Positions 15,655-24,056 of a stretch of 39,184 nucleotides of DNA are shown in pieces (position 1 is the first letter of the stretch; every line of letters begins with the position of its first letter). The stretch comes from Brevundimonas sp. UBA4609 (GTDB lineage Bacteria > Pseudomonadota > Alphaproteobacteria > Caulobacterales > Caulobacteraceae). Position numbers and translations under genes: made by a program. The notes beneath the pieces are model-generated. The model was not told the DNA's origin. It did no database searches and saw nothing but the letters and a program-made list of their open reading frames with translations. The stretch lies in NCBI GenBank assembly GCA_002386585.1, contig DGIZ01000146.1:1-39184 (forward strand). Direction: 5' to 3'.

Positions 15655-16664
15655 AGCGCCCTCCTGTTCCGTGCGCCGTCCGACAGAATGCGAGCCGTAT
15701 ACCCTGTCATATCCAGGGCCGGCACGAGTTGTTCGACGAACAGGAACTGTCCGACAGGATTGTTCTCTAGAAAGACGTGTCGACCCTCGGGCGTAACGAT
15801 CAAGTCGATCGCGCCATAAGTCAGGCCGTAGCTATGAACAAAATCCAGGCAGCGACACGAGATATCGGCAGGCAGCGTTTCGGCCTCGTAAAGAATCTCG
15901 GCCGACATATCGCGACAGTCGATCACAGTCCTAGGGTCTGCCTGCGAGTGGATTTTTGCTGCGAACACGCGATCTCCAATAATGGTGACGCGCAGCTCAT
16001 GGGCCTTTGGCACATTGGGTTGAAAGAAACTGGGGAGTTCCACGACCGCGTCGAGCAAGGCGTCATCGTCGTCTGTTATGAGGGTCGTCGAGAGATGGCT
16101 GGCGATCCGGTCTTCGGCGGCGACCTCGTCGGCAGCCAGTATCGGAGACGATAGCGTCTTAAACACCATGTCGCCGTCCACGGCGCGCCGGAACCTGTCG
16201 ACGTCGGTTCGCCGGTTTGTGATGATGGACGACGGAACGTCGAACCCCATTCGGGCTGCCCGAAGGAGTTGCTCGCCTTTCCAGCTTGCGCCTCGCACGG
16301 CGAGCGGGTGACTCATCCAGAAACAATCGAGCGCGTAAAGCATACTGAACAGAATATGCTCCATTTCGCCGTCGGCGTAGGCCTTCTCCTGGGGCGAAAG
16401 CTCGCCGGACCGGTAGCGGAAATCCGCCTTTTGCCTCATCCAGACGGCGCCGATCTCTTCGATCCGCAAGGAGTCCCCTGTGGGGCGATGGGTCAATCCT
16501 CCACCCCACTGTCCATCGGCGAAGGTCAACGTGATGTCGAAAGCGGTTGGAAAATCGTCGAGGTTCAGCCTGAAAGGAGGCGAGGCTGTCGCCTTCAACT
16601 TGGCGGAGACCAGGTCCGCATGGAGGTCAAAGGAGTGGGTGACGATCAGGACGCGTTTCGCCAT
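15651..16664 (-). CDS. ATP-grasp peptide ligase (MvdC/MvdD-like graspetide synthetase)
   Basis: The protein has 337 residues, similar to microviridin-type ligases. The N-terminus KRVLIVTHSFDLHADLVSAKL, with RLNLDDFP and IGAVWMRQKADFRY, matches the pre-ATP-grasp domain of this group, where VWYRR-like motifs are typical. The ATP-grasp core shows FKTLSSP (~168-174), the conserved HELRVTIIGDRVFAAKIHSQ (~222-241), Asp287 in AIDLIV, and FLENNPVGQFLFVEQ (~298-312) with Glu300 and Asn302 as metal ligands. The family joins Asp/Glu side chains to Ser/Thr (ester) or Lys (amide) in a ribosomal peptide using ATP. It lies 78 nt downstream of the precursor gene and overlaps the protease gene by ATGA. Ring pattern and substrate are not deducible. 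Confidence 0.88.
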   Translation of the reverse strand: MAKRVLIVTHSFDLHADLVSAKLKATASPPFRLNLDDFPTAFDITLTFADGQWGGGLTHRPTGDSLRIEEIGAVWMRQKADFRYRSGELSPQEKAYADGEMEHILFSMLYALDCFWMSHPLAVRGASWKGEQLLRAARMGFDVPSSIITNRRTDVDRFRRAVDGDMVFKTLSSPILAADEVAAEDRIASHLSTTLITDDDDALLDAVVELPSFFQPNVPKAHELRVTIIGDRVFAAKIHSQADPRTVIDCRDMSAEILYEAETLPADISCRCLDFVHSYGLTYGAIDLIVTPEGRHVFLENNPVGQFLFVEQLVPALDMTGYTARILSDGARNRRAL

Positions 16665-16697
16665 GCCTGGAGATCTCGAACAGCCTGACTAAGAAGA

Positions 16698-16723
16698 CAG
16701 GGACCCCGCCATGGAGATCCCTG
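16698..16723 (-). terminator. Possible attenuator hairpin between precursor and ligase
   Basis: CAGGGA and TCCCTG form a 6-bp stem with a 14-nt loop. On the minus strand it is followed by TCTTCTTAG. It lies 20 nt after the precursor stop and 34 nt before the ligase start. A partial terminator here would give more precursor mRNA than enzyme mRNA, as is common for ribosomal peptide operons. The stem is short, so this is tentative. Confidence 0.35.
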
Positions 16724-16742
16724 CCTGAGACGATGCTCTAAT

Positions 16743-16937
16743 CTAGCACCAGTAGCCCTTGTCGAGCGGAGCAGGGCGACCGTCAGTGTATTCACTCGCA
16801 CGATACATCCCCTGGCCGGTCGGATCGGTGCAACCGGCGACGGCTACCCCGGCGCGCGCCGTCCATTTGCCGTCCTTCAAACCACTCTGTTTCTTCTCAG
16901 CCAACTTGAACGCGAAGGTTTTCTTTCCGCTTTCCAT
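16743..16937 (-). CDS. Graspetide precursor peptide candidate (64 aa, two Cys)
   Basis: The start at 16937 is supported by AAAGG nine bases upstream; an ATG at 16973 would add 12 residues but has no ribosome site and falls in the palindrome. The leader (~1-30) is basic and amphipathic and contains KKTFAFKLAEKKQ, which could be the ligase recognition helix. The putative core (~31-64) has Cys36 and C-terminal Cys64, acidic residues Asp38, Glu49, Asp52 and Asp59, and possible acceptors Thr37, Thr40, Ser48, Thr51 and Lys60. This is what a side-chain cross-linked graspetide with one disulfide would need. It is the first gene of the operon. I recognise no named precursor family; the role is inferred from position and composition. 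Confidence 0.7.
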   Translation of the reverse strand: MESGKKTFAFKLAEKKQSGLKDGKWTARAGVAVAGCTDPTGQGMYRASEYTDGRPAPLDKGYWC

Positions 16938-16967
16938 AACCAGAGACCTTTCGATTGGTGTGAAACA

Positions 16968-16987
16968 CGACATGGGCGCCCATGTCG
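16968..16987. promoter_or_regulatory. Perfect 20-bp palindrome in the divergent cluster promoter
   Basis: CGACATGGGC is followed directly by its exact reverse complement GCCCATGTCG. It lies 31 nt upstream of the precursor start and about 100 nt upstream of the exporter start. It is a strong candidate operator for a dimeric repressor or activator controlling both transcripts. No regulator gene is found inside the cluster. Confidence 0.6.
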
Positions 16988-17089
16988 CAGAACAACGCTA
17001 CATGGGGCTGGATCGAATGCAAGAGCGATCTATGGTTGATTGGCGTCGGGTAGGACGCGCCGACATCCTCTAAATCACGATGAGCTGTC

Positions 17090-18898
17090 ATGCCTTTAGA
17101 CGCATCCGTTAGCAGCCAAGGATCTATCGCCTTACGGATGCTGTCGCTCTTATGGCCGCGCGACGAGCCGGCTCTCCGCATGAGAGTGATCGCGGCGGTG
17201 ACCTTGATCGTCCTGGGCAAGCTGATCAGCATCAGTGCGCCGCTGATTTACAAGCAGGTAATTGACGCCCTTTCCGGGGGGATGGTGGTGGTCGTGCCCA
17301 TTGTGCTGATCGCCGCCTATGGCGTCGCCAACGTCAGCGCCCAGATAACCGGAGATCTCCGTCAACTGGTGTTCGTTAACGTCGCTCAGCGGGCGATCAG
17401 ACTGACGGCGCTGGAGGTGTTCCAGCACCTGCACCGGCTGTCGATGCGCTTTCATATCCAGCGCCAGACGGGCGGGCTGTCGCGCATCGTCGAACGGGGC
17501 ACCGCCAGCATCGAGTTCCTTCTGGAGCTCGTACTGTTCAGTATATTGCCGACGCTTCTCGAACTGGTGCTGGTCTGCGCTATCCTCTGGCGCTTCTACA
17601 GTTTGGACTTTGCGTTGGTGACGCTGCTCGGCATCGGCGCCTATGTGGCCTTTACGGCTGTTGTCACGCAAAGACAGGTGCATCTGCGGCGAGAGATGAA
17701 CCAGCGGGATGTGGTCGCCAGCATCAAGGCGACCGACAGCATCATCAATTACGAGACCGTCAAGTACTTCAGTGCGGAGCGTCATGAGGCGAGGGGCTAC
17801 GACGCAGCCAGACGCGCCTATGAACGAGCCGCGATCCGCAGTCAGGCCATGCAGTCCGTGTTGACTATCGGTCAGACAGTCATCTTTTCCGCCGGCTCTG
17901 TCGCTGTGATGTTGATGGCCGGGCGCGGCGTGGTCGCTGGCTCGATGACCATCGGCGATTTCGTTCTGGTCAACGCCTACCTGCTTCAACTCTATGCGCC
18001 GCTGAATATGCTCGGGATGGTCTATAGCAGCGTCCGCCAGTCCGTCGCCGACATTGAAGCTATGAGCAAGCTTCTTCAGCAGCCGGTGGAAGTTGAGGAC
18101 TCGCCCCATGCGACCGCCTTGACGGCGCCATACGGCCACGTTCGCTTCGAGCGAGTATCGTTCGACTACGACCCGCGTCGGCGATTGCTGAAAGACGTGT
18201 CGTTCGAGATACCGCCAGGGGGCACCGTCGCGCTCGTAGGTCCTACCGGAGGCGGTAAATCCACGGTCGCGCGACTGCTTTTCCGTTTCTATGATGTCGC
18301 TGACGGATGCATCATGATCGATGGTCAGGATGTGCGGCGAGTCACCCAGGAAAGCCTGCGAAAGGCGATCGGCGTCGTTCCGCAGGACATGGTGCTGTTC
18401 AACGACACGATCTACTACAATATCGCGTACGGTCGTGCCGGGGCTAGCCGGGAAGAAATTGAAAGCGCCGCACGATCAGCTCAAATTCATGATTTTATCC
18501 AGAGCCTGCCCGATGGATATGACAGCCAAGTTGGCGAGCGAGGTCTCAAACTGTCGGGCGGCGAGAAGCAGCGTATCGCGATCGCGCGGGCGATCTTGAA
18601 ACGCCCCTCTATTCTTGTGTTCGATGAGGCGACGAGCGCGTTGGACAGCCGTACAGAGCTCGAGATTCAAGCTAGTCTGCGAGCGGTCTCGGCGGAGCGC
18701 TCCACCCTGATCATCGCCCACCGCCTGTCCACCATAGTGGACGCTGACGACATTCTGGTGATTGATGACGGCCGCGTCGTCGAGCGTGGTCGCCACACGG
18801 AGCTTCTGTGCAAGGGCGGCATATACGCCGCCATGTGGTCGAGGCAAAAGCGAAAGGCAGAGGCGGAGCGGACTGACGCAACTCATCCTGCTGGGTGA
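17090..18898 (+). CDS. Atm1-type ABC exporter of the peptide cluster
   Basis: The protein has 602 residues: an N-terminal six-helix membrane domain (~25-320) and a C-terminal ATPase. Visible motifs are Walker A GPTGGGKST, Q-loop VVPQDMVLFND, signature LSGGEKQRIAIARAIL, Walker B ILVFDEATSALD and H-loop IIAHRLSTI. Membrane-domain motifs such as NYETVKYFSAERHE place it with the Atm1/HMT1 (ABCB7) exporters, normally linked to glutathione-type substrates or Fe-S maturation. There is no N-terminal C39 peptidase domain, so leader removal must be done elsewhere. Its divergent position, sharing a 152-nt promoter region with the precursor, suggests it exports the modified peptide. Confidence 0.88.
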   Translation: MPLDASVSSQGSIALRMLSLLWPRDEPALRMRVIAAVTLIVLGKLISISAPLIYKQVIDALSGGMVVVVPIVLIAAYGVANVSAQITGDLRQLVFVNVAQRAIRLTALEVFQHLHRLSMRFHIQRQTGGLSRIVERGTASIEFLLELVLFSILPTLLELVLVCAILWRFYSLDFALVTLLGIGAYVAFTAVVTQRQVHLRREMNQRDVVASIKATDSIINYETVKYFSAERHEARGYDAARRAYERAAIRSQAMQSVLTIGQTVIFSAGSVAVMLMAGRGVVAGSMTIGDFVLVNAYLLQLYAPLNMLGMVYSSVRQSVADIEAMSKLLQQPVEVEDSPHATALTAPYGHVRFERVSFDYDPRRRLLKDVSFEIPPGGTVALVGPTGGGKSTVARLLFRFYDVADGCIMIDGQDVRRVTQESLRKAIGVVPQDMVLFNDTIYYNIAYGRAGASREEIESAARSAQIHDFIQSLPDGYDSQVGERGLKLSGGEKQRIAIARAILKRPSILVFDEATSALDSRTELEIQASLRAVSAERSTLIIAHRLSTIVDADDILVIDDGRVVERGRHTELLCKGGIYAAMWSRQKRKAEAERTDATHPAG

Positions 18899-19169
18899 TC
18901 AGGGGCGCGCTGAAATCGTCGACTCCACTTGTTTCATTTCTCGCTTTGGGGGCTGCTGAACGGCCTTGTCCCAGCCATAAGCGCGGTCAGGGGGAGCTCC
19001 GGCCGGCGACGCGCCTCCTTAACGAAGCAGGCATTGCGATGTTCTGTGTAGAGCGCCGCCTAAGAGGTTCGAGGCGTGTTGTCGCTCAACCTCGTGTGCA
19101 GGCCGCCAGGTCTGCAGCCTGGTCGTGGAGCGACGAAGGCCCTCGGGACGAGCCCGAGGGCCACGACGG
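18899..19169. other. Intergenic region downstream of the peptide cluster
   Basis: This 271-nt stretch separates the exporter stop from the amidohydrolase stop (convergent genes). I see no convincing gene, tRNA or att-like repeat. Short frames across it have no ribosome sites. The only clear structure is the hairpin at 19138-19162, annotated separately. It marks the right edge of the accessory cluster. Confidence 0.5.
19138..19162 (-). terminator. Terminator hairpin after the M20 amidohydrolase
   Basis: A perfect 10-bp stem (GGCCCTCGGG with CCCGAGGGCC) and 5-nt loop begins 8 nt after the amidohydrolase stop on the minus strand. The downstream tract TTCGTCG is only weakly T-rich. Confidence 0.7.
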
Positions 19170-20621
19170 TCAGTCGCGGTAGTTCAGCGCTGGAGCGCGG
19201 TCGCCCAGCAGGGCGCGGTATTCGAAGTTCGGACCGCGACGCTGCTCGAACTCGGCCTTGGCGGCGGCGATGGTGTCCGGGCTCTGGAACAGTTCGGCGG
19301 TGGTCAGGGCCAGGGTCTTGGCCGCCAGGTGCGCGCCCTTCAGACCGATGGTCGTGCCGGCGGCCACCACGTTCTGCCAGGAGTGGCCTGCTGAACCGGG
19401 GACGAAGGTGGCCGTGGACAGCCCCACCGTCGGCGTGACCCAGGACACGTCCGAAACGTCGGTCGAGCCGCCGAAGTCGCCGCCGATCACGGCGTCCTCG
19501 ATCTGACCGACCGAGGCCAGGTCAGGCTGGGTGGTCAGGGTCTTCTGGATTTCGGTCGCCAGGGCGATCTCTTCGGGCGTCCAGGTGATGCCGCCGACGC
19601 TGCGCAGGTTGCGGTCCATGACATGCATCAGGGCCTCGTTCGGCAGCATGGAATAGACGCCGCCGATGGCTTCGAACTCGACGCGGGTGCCGGTGCCCAG
19701 GGCGGCGCCGTCGGCCGCCAGCTTCACCCGCTCCAGCACGTCGCGCACGATCTCCGGATCGTTGTGGCGGACGTAGTAGTAGGCTTCGGCATAGGCCGGG
19801 ACGACGTTCGGCGCCTTGCCGCCGTCGGTGATGGCGTAGTGGATACGGGTGCGGTCGGGCACGTGCTCGCGCATCATGTTGACCATGTAGTTCAGGGACT
19901 CGACGCCATCGAGCGCCGAGCGGCCCTTGTCGGGCGCGGCGGCGGCGTGGGAGGCGGTGCCGTAGAAGCGGAACTTGCCCGAGACATTGGCCATTGTGTC
20001 GCCCTGGCGGGCCGAGTTCACATTGCCGGGGTGCCAGTGCAGCGAGACGTCGACGTCATCGAAGAGGCCGTCGCGCACCATATAGACCTTGCCCGAGCCG
20101 CCTTCCTCGGCGGGCGTGCCGTAGACGCGCAGTTCGCCCTTGATGTTGTTGGCCTCCATCCAGGCCTTCACGGCGATGGCGGCGTGGACCGAGGCGGCGC
20201 CGAAGAGGTTGTGGCCGCAGCCGTGGCCCGCGTGGCCGCCCGCCGATTCCTGGATCGGGCTCAGGGTCTGCGACAGGCCGGGCAGGGCGTCGTATTCGGC
20301 CAGGACCGCGATGACCGGGCCCTCGCCGGTCTTGAAGCTGGCGAGGAAGGCGGTCGGCTCATTGGCGATGCCGGGGGTCACGGTGAAACCTGCGTCGCGA
20401 AGTTGGCCCTGGAGCAGGGCCGAGCTCTGCGTCTCCTGATAGCCCAACTCGGCGAACTTCCAGATTTCCAGCGCGGCGCTGTCGAGGGCGGCCTGGTTCC
20501 GGTCGACGGTCGAGGTGATCTGTTGTTGCGCCTGGGGCGACAACTCCCCGGCAAGGGCGGGGGCGGCGAAACCGACGAGGGCGGCGGCGAGGGCGAGGGT
20601 TCGCATCGAGACGGGCTTCAT
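19170..20621 (-). CDS. Exported M20D amidohydrolase/peptidase (AbgB-like)
   Basis: The protein has 483 residues from the ATG at 20621, which has GGAG seven bases upstream and opens a signal peptide ending APALAGE; the frame extends upstream only as a non-coding shadow. Metal-site motifs of the M20D family are visible: AEYDALPGLSQ, HAGHGCGHNLFGAASVHAA, GTPAEEGGSGKVYMVRDGLF and SLHWHPGN, with a dimerisation domain in the middle (FRFYGTASHAAAAPDKGRSALD). It should cleave amide bonds of N-acyl amino acids or p-aminobenzoyl-glutamate-like dipeptides, here in the periplasm. It follows a large TonB receptor by 76 nt with a terminator-like hairpin between, suggesting one nutrient-uptake unit with reduced enzyme expression. 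Confidence 0.9.
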   Translation of the reverse strand: MKPVSMRTLALAAALVGFAAPALAGELSPQAQQQITSTVDRNQAALDSAALEIWKFAELGYQETQSSALLQGQLRDAGFTVTPGIANEPTAFLASFKTGEGPVIAVLAEYDALPGLSQTLSPIQESAGGHAGHGCGHNLFGAASVHAAIAVKAWMEANNIKGELRVYGTPAEEGGSGKVYMVRDGLFDDVDVSLHWHPGNVNSARQGDTMANVSGKFRFYGTASHAAAAPDKGRSALDGVESLNYMVNMMREHVPDRTRIHYAITDGGKAPNVVPAYAEAYYYVRHNDPEIVRDVLERVKLAADGAALGTGTRVEFEAIGGVYSMLPNEALMHVMDRNLRSVGGITWTPEEIALATEIQKTLTTQPDLASVGQIEDAVIGGDFGGSTDVSDVSWVTPTVGLSTATFVPGSAGHSWQNVVAAGTTIGLKGAHLAAKTLALTTAELFQSPDTIAAAKAEFEQRRGPNFEYRALLGDRAPALNYRD

Positions 20622-20648
20622 GGGGAACTCCGGAAGCAGAAAAAGCAA

Positions 20649-20680
20649 AGGGGCGGAAGGCGTCTTCGCCTGCCGCCCCT
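20649..20680 (-). terminator. Strong hairpin between TonB receptor and amidohydrolase
   Basis: AGGGGCGG pairs with CCGCCCCT (8 bp); above one mismatch a further 5 bp (AGGCG with CGCCT) closes a TCTT loop. On the minus strand it is followed by TTGCTTTTTC, a good Rho-independent terminator tail. It lies inside the presumed operon, so it probably causes partial termination after the receptor. Confidence 0.8.
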
Positions 20681-20697
20681 GAACGATGAAAGGCTGA

Positions 20698-23600
20698 TCA
20701 GAAGGTCTTGCGGATGCTGGCGTACCAGTAACGACCGTAGGGCTGATAGACCGTTCCGACATAGCCGGCGCCGGACAGCGGCGGCTGCTCGTCGGTGATG
20801 TTGCGCAGGCCGACGCGAACCGCCGTGTCGGACAGCAAGCCGTCGTCGAACTGATACTCGGCGTACAGGTTGGCCGTAATGGTCGAATCCACCGTCCAGT
20901 AGTCGCCGGCCGAGTTGACCAGGCTGCTGTCGTACAGCGACGAGATGTACTGGGTGAACGCGCCGACCGTCAGGTTCTGGTAGCGCCAACTGCCCGACAG
21001 CGACCACTTCCACTCCGGACGGCCCAGATCGGCGATCATGTCGCCCATCCGTCCGCCGAAGGTGATGGCGGGGTCGATCTCGCCCGACTCGCGCGCGGCG
21101 GTCAGGTCCGCCATGCCCGGCGACATCTCCAGATAGTATTTCAGCAGATGAGAGACGTTCAGGTTCAGGCTGAAGTCGCCGATGCTGGTGCCGCGCAGGC
21201 TCCACATCGCGCCCAGATCCAGGCCCTCGACCGTCTGGGGCTGCTGGTTGGTATAGGCGTCGGTGACGTAGAGGACCTCGCCCGCCGCCGCCAGGCCGGT
21301 GCCGGCGAAGATGGCCTGATCAGCCGCCGTGGCGTCGGCGCGGATGACGTTGGGATTGAAGCTGCCCTGCTTGCGCAGCAGGTAGTCCAGGATCAGGGCG
21401 TTCTGGCCGCGGAACAGGCCCACCATGCCGGTCTGTTCGACCTTCCACCAGTCGGCGGTGAAGGTGAAGTCGCCCAGTTGCTCAGGCAGGAAGCGCGGCT
21501 GGACGACCAGGCCGAACGACAGGGTTTCTGATTCTTCGGGCTGCAAGTCCGGGTTACCCGAGCGTCGCTCGGCGGTGAGCTTCCGGACGTGGGTGGTGCT
21601 GATGCTGGTGTAGTCGGGGAAGCTGGTCGGCGGCGTGTAGGAGGCTCCGCACTGGTTCATCCCGGTCATGGCACCGCGACGGATCAGGGCCTCGCAATAG
21701 GCATAGTCGTTGGAGCTGTTGGAGCGGGTGATCACCGTGGCGTTGATCTGCTCAAGGTTGGGGGCGCGGAAGCCCTGGGCCCAGGAGCCGCGGACGCGGA
21801 AGCCGTCGACGAGGTCCCAGGCGGCGGCGATCTTGGGCTTGGCCACGTCGCCGAAGTCCGAATAGTTCTCGAAGCGGCCCGCGAGCTGGACTTCCAGGTT
21901 ATGCACCAGAGGGACGCCCATTTCGGGCGAGACTAGCGGGGCGGCGAACTCGAGATAGGCCGAGAAGACGTCCCGTTCGCCGTAGGTGTCGGGGTTCTCA
22001 GCCGAGTTGATCAGGTCGCTGTAGGTAGCGCCGGACTTGTCCGTATAGCGGATGGTCCCGTCGATACGGCTGTCACGGTCGTCCAACTGGGTCTCGGTGC
22101 GGAACTCGATTCCGGCGGCCATGCCGACCGGACCGGCGGGCAACTGGAACAGGTCAGGGCGCGAAACCTTGAAGTCCCACAGGCCCAGCTCCGTCTTGGT
22201 CTTGCGCACCATGTCGACGCGAATGGCGTCCAAGGCCGCCTGGTCCGACGGGGTGGCGTCGCCGAAACGCGGGTTGGCCGGATCGCCGCCATTGAAGAAA
22301 TTATAGGCGTCAGGTGTCGACTTGGCCGCCCACTCGGCCAGTCGGGTCGTCGAGATGTTGTCGGACACGTCCTTGGCTGAGGCCTCGGACCATAGCAGGG
22401 CCGATTCCCAGTTCCAGCCGCGCCAGTCCCCGCGCAGGCCGCCCAGGATGCGGTATTGCTGATTGGTGACGTCGACGTTGATCGGCCCCATGTCGTTGAA
22501 GCGGTAGCCGGTCAGGCGGATGTCCTGGCCGAAGGGGTTGTAATAGTTCGTGCCGGGAATGGTCATGACGACCGAGGACAGGGTGTTGATCGGCGCCTGG
22601 CGAGCGTGGGACTTGGCGTAATACCCACCCAGTTCGCCGAAGGCCTCGACCGCGTCGTTGATCTGGTAGCGGCCGGTGAGGAACAGATTGAAGCGATCGA
22701 CTTCCGGGATGACCGTGAGGTCTTCCTGTGCGGTGTCAGCGCGAAGGGCCGGGTCCACTGTCGTCGTCTTCTTGAGACACAGGCCGTTGCCCAGGCTTGC
22801 GGCGCAGTTCGCCATCGAATCCGGCTGGATGGTGAAGGTGGTGAAGGATTCGCCGCCGTAGGTGGCCGGGCTGTTCAGGGTGAACTGTCCCCATGGCGTC
22901 AGGGAGGACACGCCGTTGAGCGAGGAATTGTTCTCGAAACCGGTTCCGGCGAACAGCGGCCGCTTATCGTCGGAGGCGGTATAGTCCTGCTCCAGCGTCG
23001 TCAGCTCGTCGCGGTGGTCGTAGTTGAAGAACAGGGAGACGTTGCCGCGCCCCTCGGCGATGTCCTTGCCGCCGTAGAGGGAGAAGTTGAACTCCCGCAT
23101 CCCCGTGCCTTCGGCGCCGCCGTACTGGCTAGAGACGGTCCAGTTGTTCATGTCGTCGCGCAGGACGGTGTTGACCACGCCGGCCACGGCGTCGGCGCCG
23201 TAGATGGCGGCGGCGCCGTCACGCAGCACCTCGAGCCGCTTCAGGCCCGACACCGGGATGGCGTTGGTGTTGTAGGTCAGCACCGGAACCAGGTGCTCGT
23301 TCGCCTGCGACGTCGGGTGGCCCACCACGCGGCGGCCGTTCAGCAGCACCAGGGTGTTGCCGATGCCGAGGTTGCGCAGGTTCACCGAACCGGTGTCGCC
23401 CCGCGCCGAGTTCGAGGTGGCCGGCAGGTAGGAGGAGTTGAAGGTCACGTCGCCCATCTGCGGGATGGAGCGCAGCAGTTCGTCGCCGGAGGTGGCGGCG
23501 GTGGCCTGAATCAACTCCTCGCCCACGACCGTGACGGGCAGAGCCGCCGTCACCTTGGCGCCCCGGATCTGTGAGCCGACGACGACGATCTCGTCGACCT

Positions 23601-23709
23601 GGGTGGCCTCCTGCGAGGCTTCCTGGGCGGTTGCGGCCGTAGCGCCCAACAGGGCGGTGGTGGCCAGCAGGGCCGCTTTCATGCTGTGACGCGCAAAGAT
23701 TGAACTCAT
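20698..23709 (-). CDS. Large TonB-dependent receptor, probably for peptides or amino-acid conjugates
   Basis: The protein has 1003 residues with a signal peptide ending ATAATAQE. The plug includes VDEIVVVGSQIRGAKVTAALPVTVV, VNLRNLGIGNTLVLLNGRRVVG and RLEVLRDGAAAIYGADAVAGVVN, typical of the long caulobacterial receptors in which the plug ring motif is RDGAAAIYG. The barrel contains FRVRGSWAQGFRAPNLEQIN and NPDLQPEESETLSFG and ends RYWYASIRKTF with terminal Phe. Linkage to an exported M20D amidohydrolase and a divergent gamma-glutamyltransferase suggests an amide- or glutamyl-containing substrate. The substrate is inference. Confidence 0.9.
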   Translation of the reverse strand: MSSIFARHSMKAALLATTALLGATAATAQEASQEATQVDEIVVVGSQIRGAKVTAALPVTVVGEELIQATAATSGDELLRSIPQMGDVTFNSSYLPATSNSARGDTGSVNLRNLGIGNTLVLLNGRRVVGHPTSQANEHLVPVLTYNTNAIPVSGLKRLEVLRDGAAAIYGADAVAGVVNTVLRDDMNNWTVSSQYGGAEGTGMREFNFSLYGGKDIAEGRGNVSLFFNYDHRDELTTLEQDYTASDDKRPLFAGTGFENNSSLNGVSSLTPWGQFTLNSPATYGGESFTTFTIQPDSMANCAASLGNGLCLKKTTTVDPALRADTAQEDLTVIPEVDRFNLFLTGRYQINDAVEAFGELGGYYAKSHARQAPINTLSSVVMTIPGTNYYNPFGQDIRLTGYRFNDMGPINVDVTNQQYRILGGLRGDWRGWNWESALLWSEASAKDVSDNISTTRLAEWAAKSTPDAYNFFNGGDPANPRFGDATPSDQAALDAIRVDMVRKTKTELGLWDFKVSRPDLFQLPAGPVGMAAGIEFRTETQLDDRDSRIDGTIRYTDKSGATYSDLINSAENPDTYGERDVFSAYLEFAAPLVSPEMGVPLVHNLEVQLAGRFENYSDFGDVAKPKIAAAWDLVDGFRVRGSWAQGFRAPNLEQINATVITRSNSSNDYAYCEALIRRGAMTGMNQCGASYTPPTSFPDYTSISTTHVRKLTAERRSGNPDLQPEESETLSFGLVVQPRFLPEQLGDFTFTADWWKVEQTGMVGLFRGQNALILDYLLRKQGSFNPNVIRADATAADQAIFAGTGLAAAGEVLYVTDAYTNQQPQTVEGLDLGAMWSLRGTSIGDFSLNLNVSHLLKYYLEMSPGMADLTAARESGEIDPAITFGGRMGDMIADLGRPEWKWSLSGSWRYQNLTVGAFTQYISSLYDSSLVNSAGDYWTVDSTITANLYAEYQFDDGLLSDTAVRVGLRNITDEQPPLSGAGYVGTVYQPYGRYWYASIRKTF

Positions 23710-24056
23710 GACATCTGCATCCCCGTTTTGCGGTCAGTGCGGCCCCTTTGATGAGGCGCCTGTTCCCCGACCATTTTTTCGAAGAGGCGAAATCCTTGAG
23801 CGCTTCTGGATGGAATCCTGCGCGCGCGGCGATTTGCCTCGGTTCGGACTAAAAGCGGCCACAGACGAGGCGTCAACCTCTGCAGAATAAATATTGCCGA
23901 TATCCGAGATATTGAGCGCGATAATCGCTAAGAATCACCCTTGAGGTGCGCTTTTCAGCAATGCTATCGCTATGGATATTGACAAGGTTGTCCTGTCGTC
24001 AGCGCCGAGGCTGTTTTGTCGGCGGCTGCGGGCGGGATTTGCGGCGGGGGAACAGG
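23710..24056. promoter_or_regulatory. Divergent promoter region, TonB receptor / ggt
   Basis: This 347-nt region has no convincing gene. Its middle is AT-rich compared with the flanks. It holds three inverted repeats: ATATC-CGA-GATAT (23900-23912), GCGAT-A-ATCGC (23918-23928) and GACAA-GG-TTGTC (23981-23992), the last beginning with a TTGACA-like -35 hexamer. These are plausible operators or promoter parts for the two divergent genes. No regulator is encoded next to them. Confidence 0.4.

Noticed and set aside
13704..18898. Lasso peptide or lanthipeptide cluster
   Set aside because: No asparagine-synthetase-like cyclase, transglutaminase-like protease, LanM or LanB/C genes are present; the ligase is clearly ATP-grasp.
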